64,000 bases of DNA, from positions 1 to 64,000 of the forward strand of contig FLMG01003321.1 of NCBI GenBank assembly GCA_900088475.1, given 5' to 3'. The stretch comes from Hyphochytrium catenoides (lineage: Eukaryota > Sar > Hyphochytriomycetes > Hyphochytriales > Hyphochytriaceae). The notes under the pieces were generated by a model that searched no databases, had not been told where the DNA came from, and was given only the letters and a program-made list of their open reading frames with translations. Shown here piece by piece: positions 59,701-64,000 of this stretch (its first letter is position 1; each line of letters begins with the position of its first letter). A program made the position numbers and the translations under genes.

Positions 59701-62700
59701 GCCAGAAAAAGGGGAGAGCAGGAAGAGTCCATTCCATCAGCATCTGCTCTGGCTTTATCCTCACGCTCTGGTCCCATAAGTAGGGCACACAACGCCATCG
59801 GGTGCCAATCGGGGAAAAGTTGAGAGCTTAGCCGAAGAGCATCCTTCAAGGCCTCAACAGTAAGCCCAGTGACGGAGAAGGCCGTATAATCAACAGTCGT
59901 TGGCGAGACAGAGATGGATGTCGGTTGAGACGGCAATGTAGGTGTGAGAAGCTGAGCCCAGAGCCTTTTCATGACGCCTTTGCTCTTCGTTTCATGAATA
60001 TGAGATCCAAAATCTGTCCACCTACATTTCAGAGACAATTAAGGGTGAGCATGAACTGATCATTCCAGCTGCTCCCTATAGTACGAAGATGCAGAAGCAG
60101 CAACAGTGGCAGGTTTCGAAAGTGCCAGAGTACAAAAGGTAGTGCTGTCGGAAACCCAGTGACGAAAGTGAGACAAAGCGCTTTCGAAAGCTACTAGCTG
60201 GTTACCTGAATATGACAAATGGGCTTTGAGTGTTGCAGTTCGTCCCCTTAATCAGCTCCGCCTCCTTCATGCACCCAATCCCGGCAGCCACCACCAAGCC
60301 CGATGGGGAACGAAGCAAGTCGAACGAAGCGGGGAAAGAGGCCACTGGAGGAAGTATGGCCCTCCAGCTGTAGGGTTTAGCTCTCGTTTCCTCTCGCAGA
60401 CTCTCGTCTCCTCTCTTTTGTTGTTGTATGGGAACACGAGAGTACAAAGAGACGCTCTCTCCATCGCAGACAGCAAGCACGGGATGTAGGTGGTCAACAT
60501 CCCCCGGGCACCATTCAAACCGAGTAAAGCCGAATGGAGATGAAGTAGAGATGATTCCGTCTAAAAGAAACGAAAGGGAGGCAAGGTCTGCCTCAAAAAT
60601 GAAGATGCTGCTCTTGCATGCGTCGAAAGTGACAGCCAGAGTGGTCACATTCAGAACTTTGATGCATGAAATACCCCTCTCCAAAGTTTCATCACCTGCT
60701 TGAGGCTCCTCTCTTGCTTGTCTGCCGACAGGTGTAATAAAGCGTGGTGATTGCCCTCGTTCAAATCTCTGGCCGGGAGCTTGCAGGGTAATGGCAGCGG
60801 GGCTGTCCTTTACCTCTTTCTCAAAGGCTCCATAGGCATCTATAGAAACCAGCTGGAGGGAAGCAAGCCTTAGGTTATATCCCCACCCGACAGGAATGCG
60901 AGCGGCGCTCAAGGGAGAAAAAATCAAGTAGGTAACCAGAGGAAAGCCCCATGAGCAAAGAAATATGAATAGAGAGAGAAAGCGGGACCTGATCCCAAGA
61001 ATAGGGATACGGGAGGAAGGAAGGCATGCGTCTCGATTAAGTGAACATCGACAGTCAAGGGCATTTACCTCTTCCCAACTCAGATTATCTCCCTCCTCCT
61101 TCTGCCTGCCAGCCAAGGAGTAGACAAATAAAGTGCCTCCTTTAGTTGCCACGTAAAGGAATATGCTACTTTCTCCTGAGCTAATGAAGGCTGAAGGCTG
61201 GACCCAGGAAGAGACATACGAAACCTCATGATCTGCAAGCGAGGGAGGAGGGAATGGCTGGAAAATACAATCCTCTTTCATCTGGCTGTCCTTCATCAAC
61301 CTCCAACATTGGAGGCGGCTTGTGTCTCTTTCTATCCCTACTACGATCGCGTCACCTTCTCTCCTTTCGGAGCCGTTAGAAGAAGTAGAGATGTTCGGAT
61401 GGACAGAAGGGAATGTCAGAGCGAAGTTTAGCTTAGCATTGGTCGCGTGCAACTCTCCTACGAGTTCCCATCGCTGGAGGCGCTTCTGGCTTTGAGATTT
61501 TTCCAACAAGCCCCAATGTACCGGCACTTCAAAAGAGTGGCATCGTGTCCCATGGTAATACTCTTTAGAGCTTATTCTTCGAATCTTGCCCTTTCTGTCC
61601 CATTGTTCCTGTCCTCTGTTCTTAGCTTCATCCTCTCGCGTTGGGTCCGAGTATCCGCTGGCCTCTACTAAGGGTGAAGATGATAGTTGAAAGTATCGAC
61701 GAAATTTGAGCCTCATAATAGGCTCTCGCTTCAGGGAGTGAACCACAGCCAAAACCTCTGCCAAACTTTTGTCCCCGAGATCCCTGCCATTTATCCCAAT
61801 GAAAACATCAAATAACTCAATCTTGCCAGACTTTTGAGCTGGGAGATGACGGCCATCTTGCGGGTTCACCTGGCACCACAGCAGTGCAAAGATCAAATCC
61901 CAAAGGATACACCGGATCGCAACAAACTCTTAGGAATGACGCGAAATAAATGATCGACAATTGATAGTCCAAGGGGAGTGAGCAAAAAGCGGCTGAGTGG
62001 AAAGGCTACAGTCCAACGGACAAAGGCAAAATCATTAGAGAAAGGGAAGCCCAAAGATGACCCAAACAAGATGCTCTATGACTAGGTTTCAACTTCTAAT
62101 GAGCAATTTGAAGATCAGATCCGTGTAGGGGAACTACAGGGTAGGCAAGTCCAATTCTCCCAAATAGAGAGACAAAAAGACACGCCTGTATGTCAGCACT
62201 GAGACGGCCTCCATATTTCAAGCACCACTCCTACCTTAAATCGAGAGACTACCACATGATCTAGGAGCTGGTCAAGCACTATGCCCAGCCCTCCCTCTCG
62301 ATCAGGCTCCAGCTCCACCTCGAACTCTGTGAAGTCCTTCTTCTCTGGGGTTGATTGATGAGAAGAGAGAGCTGATAGAGCTTGAACGAAGAGCTTAGCT
62401 GTAGGAGGTCGAGGCAGGAGTGAGAACTGTTCGGCTGGCTGGAGGACCAGATCCAGCGAGCATCGGTAGAGCTTGAACCTCCCTGAAGGGTAGAACAGTA
62501 AAAGCTCTGGGAGCCGGTCGGTGAACCTGCCGTATCAATGGGATCCAGGGCAGACTCAGCAACCGCAGTGAAGAGATGTACACGGAAGGGCTAGACAAGA
62601 AGAGCGATGAGGAAACTCCGGTACAAAGAAGATAGCGGTTGGCCTTCGACAAATCTAAGGAACACTACAAGCAGGAATGGCCATAGCTTCCGAAGTAAGA

Positions 62701-63968
62701 CAGGAGAGCAAATACGTCTGCCATTCTACCTGCAACCGGTACCTACTACCCAGTCCATAATCATGACTGCCTCCTGGTCGACGGAGTAGAAGCATCCTGC
62801 AGGGAGAAGTTGGTCCGAGACAATCAAATTTTCCTGAGCCCACCATGTCATAACTTCAGTTACAACTTTTTGATCTCTCTGATCGTCCGAGGCGGTCCTT
62901 CCTTTCCCAATCATCTGATCTCCGTCCTGTAAATGTGCAAAAGTGGCGACAAGGGGCAAGGAAGGATGACAGCAGAGCGCCTCTATGGGTGCGATGTGGG
63001 GCCGCCACCACGCCTGACGATTAACCTTCGACATACTTCGCCGTTCGTTGAACTTGACCTAGGCAGTGTGAGGGAGAGTAGCATTAGAAGACCTTTTGAG
63101 GAATAGCGAAGATACATGGCCATTGAGAGGAGACAAAATGAGTTGTATCGGCACTTGTCAAGCTCTCTAAGTGAGTTGAAGGGCCATGTAACTCAGCTAA
63201 ATGAGGAGAACAATAGCTCCTTGAGTCTTTGCCAGGGAGTTGCTAGTCGAGGAAGCGAAATACGAACAAAGATGCACAGATTTAAAGCAGTAAGAGAGAT
63301 GAAAGACGAAGGGGAAGCAGGCGAAAAATGAAGGTCTTATGACATAGTCCGCCGGTGCTTGGGTCCTTCTTACATCTATGCTTGTTAACGCCCCATCTCC
63401 TCTCTGCAAGAGGACAGAGAGCCCAACAGGGAGGCCGCTTAAAGTGTGACGCATGTAGCCCGCCGCAAACGCTTTGGACAAATCTCCTCCCTTGGGGCCT
63501 CTCAGGTGAGATAGATCAAGCGTGAGGGAGAAAGAGGATGGGAAGACATCAGGTGACAGCTTAAGCGATGAGTCCAGCCCTCTGATGCACCACATATGCA
63601 GCTTAGAAGAGTGAATGCTGACTATCCAGTCGCACTGGTCCTTAGGCCAGAGAGCAAGCGAAAAGTTGTTAGGCCGAGCCGAGTATCAATGAGGGATGCA
63701 GTTGCTTTGGAAAGGGCTCTGACAAAGAATGAACGGATCTGAAACAACGGAAGGAGTGATCCTCTAACCTGACTATGATCTCCTTCTGGCACATTCTCAT
63801 CGTCAAGATTGCAGCGCAAGGCGTACATCCAGCTAACCACGCACGGAAATGAGGAGAGATGGGATAGTGCACTAGGCGGAGAAGGCAGTCCTGATATCTG
63901 AGCGCAGCAATGGAAATCCTTGTCAAGAGATGGCTCTACCCAGATGTAAGCAACTCCATCCTTGCAGA
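50792..63968 (-). CDS. DMXL/RAV1: Rav1/rabconnectin-3 (DMXL)-like protein with PDZ, DEP and C2 domains; N-terminus beyond window
   Basis: Giant partial gene related to Rav1/DMXL proteins, which assemble and regulate the V-ATPase. Exons solved in phase at the two ends: 63968-63769, 63640-63374, 63058-62730, 62526-62235, then 54780-54685, 54432-54228, 54183-53974, 53765-53482, 53281-53176, 53019-52946, 52681-52345, 52167-52114, 51871-51743, 51448-51266, 51067-50792. Blocks between, with approximate edges: 61869-60206, 60021-59078, 58900-58630, 57991-57888, 57690-57362, 57150-56059, 55845-55577, 55420-54986. Propeller-like start (SKLHMWCIRGLDSS, IEALCCHPSLPLVATFAHL); PDZ-like GGLGIVLDQL with SGKIELFDVFIGINGRDLGD; Rav1 core (HPVLAVCDGESVSLYSR, SSVVWGLHCQNQNLLLSRVI, AVKNAYALLRKKYYSPAAAM, FVFYNLRDAHVLPY); DEP (CFRLGDACRWLVAHG with GQVRHLN); C2 (SNPYAFIHLGT, RTVNNSVSPVWATEKD, PPTSVEIHLYSKTSLTEDPF, WAQLEGVSSGSVHIRI). 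A split into two genes near 55 kb cannot be fully excluded. Confidence 0.82.
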
Positions 63969-64000
63969 CTAGCAAAAGACAAAGAAAGGTCAGCATTGTA

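Noticed and set aside
1..64000. CRISPR arrays, insertion sequences, prophage or bacterial operons
   Set aside because: The window is intron-rich eukaryotic DNA. No spaced direct-repeat array, transposase or inverted-repeat-bounded element was seen.

Overview
The window is nuclear DNA of an intron-rich eukaryote. Most genes are split by short GT-AG introns of about 70-600 bases with pyrimidine-rich acceptors. There are no bacterial operons, CRISPR arrays or insertion sequences. I rebuilt exon chains by hand, requiring splice sites, reading-phase agreement and family similarity to agree. All gene models are predictions without transcript support.

The gene set points to a free-living, mitochondriate, flagellated protist: a ciliary CFAP161-type protein, a SHAQKYF-type Myb factor, base-exchange phosphatidylserine synthase, mitochondrial EF-Ts, an MCY1-type cysteine synthase, and a TIR/ankyrin membrane protein. 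A stramenopile or another SAR lineage would fit, but the sequence alone does not settle this.

Layout, left to right: phosphatidylserine synthase (+, 943-4168); class II eIF4E (-, 4406-6610); mitochondrial EF-Ts (+, 7427-8916); a 1165-residue four-helix membrane/ankyrin/double-TIR protein (-, 9878-14924); MCY1-like cysteine synthase (+, 15703-17824); FAD amine or amino-acid oxidoreductase (-, 18412-21434), head-to-head with a glyoxalase-fold protein (+, 21971-22779); VPS16 (+, 23766-30380, 21 exons); intronless PIG-T (-, 30832-32700); an unrecognised small mitochondrial membrane protein (-, 34037-35485); CFAP161 fused to EF-hands (+, 36289-38355); BolA (-, 38468-38971); a small unknown gene (+, 39342-39806); COP9 signalosome subunit 6 (+, 39860-41489); SHAQKYF-type Myb factor (-, 41883-43204); intronless GlcNAc-6-phosphate deacetylase (-, 45262-46773); eIF2B beta (+, 47461-50005); and a giant Rav1/rabconnectin-3-like gene (-, 50792-63968) that runs off the right edge.

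The genes do not form one pathway. They cover translation (eIF4E, EF-Ts, eIF2B beta), endolysosomal trafficking and acidification (VPS16, Rav1-like), membrane lipid and GPI-anchor synthesis (PSS, PIG-T), and sulfur and amino-sugar metabolism. The two most unusual items are the membrane-ANK-TIR-TIR protein, whose two TIR domains differ at the catalytic-glutamate position, and the Rav1-like gene, whose phase-consistent exons carry PDZ, DEP and C2 domains.
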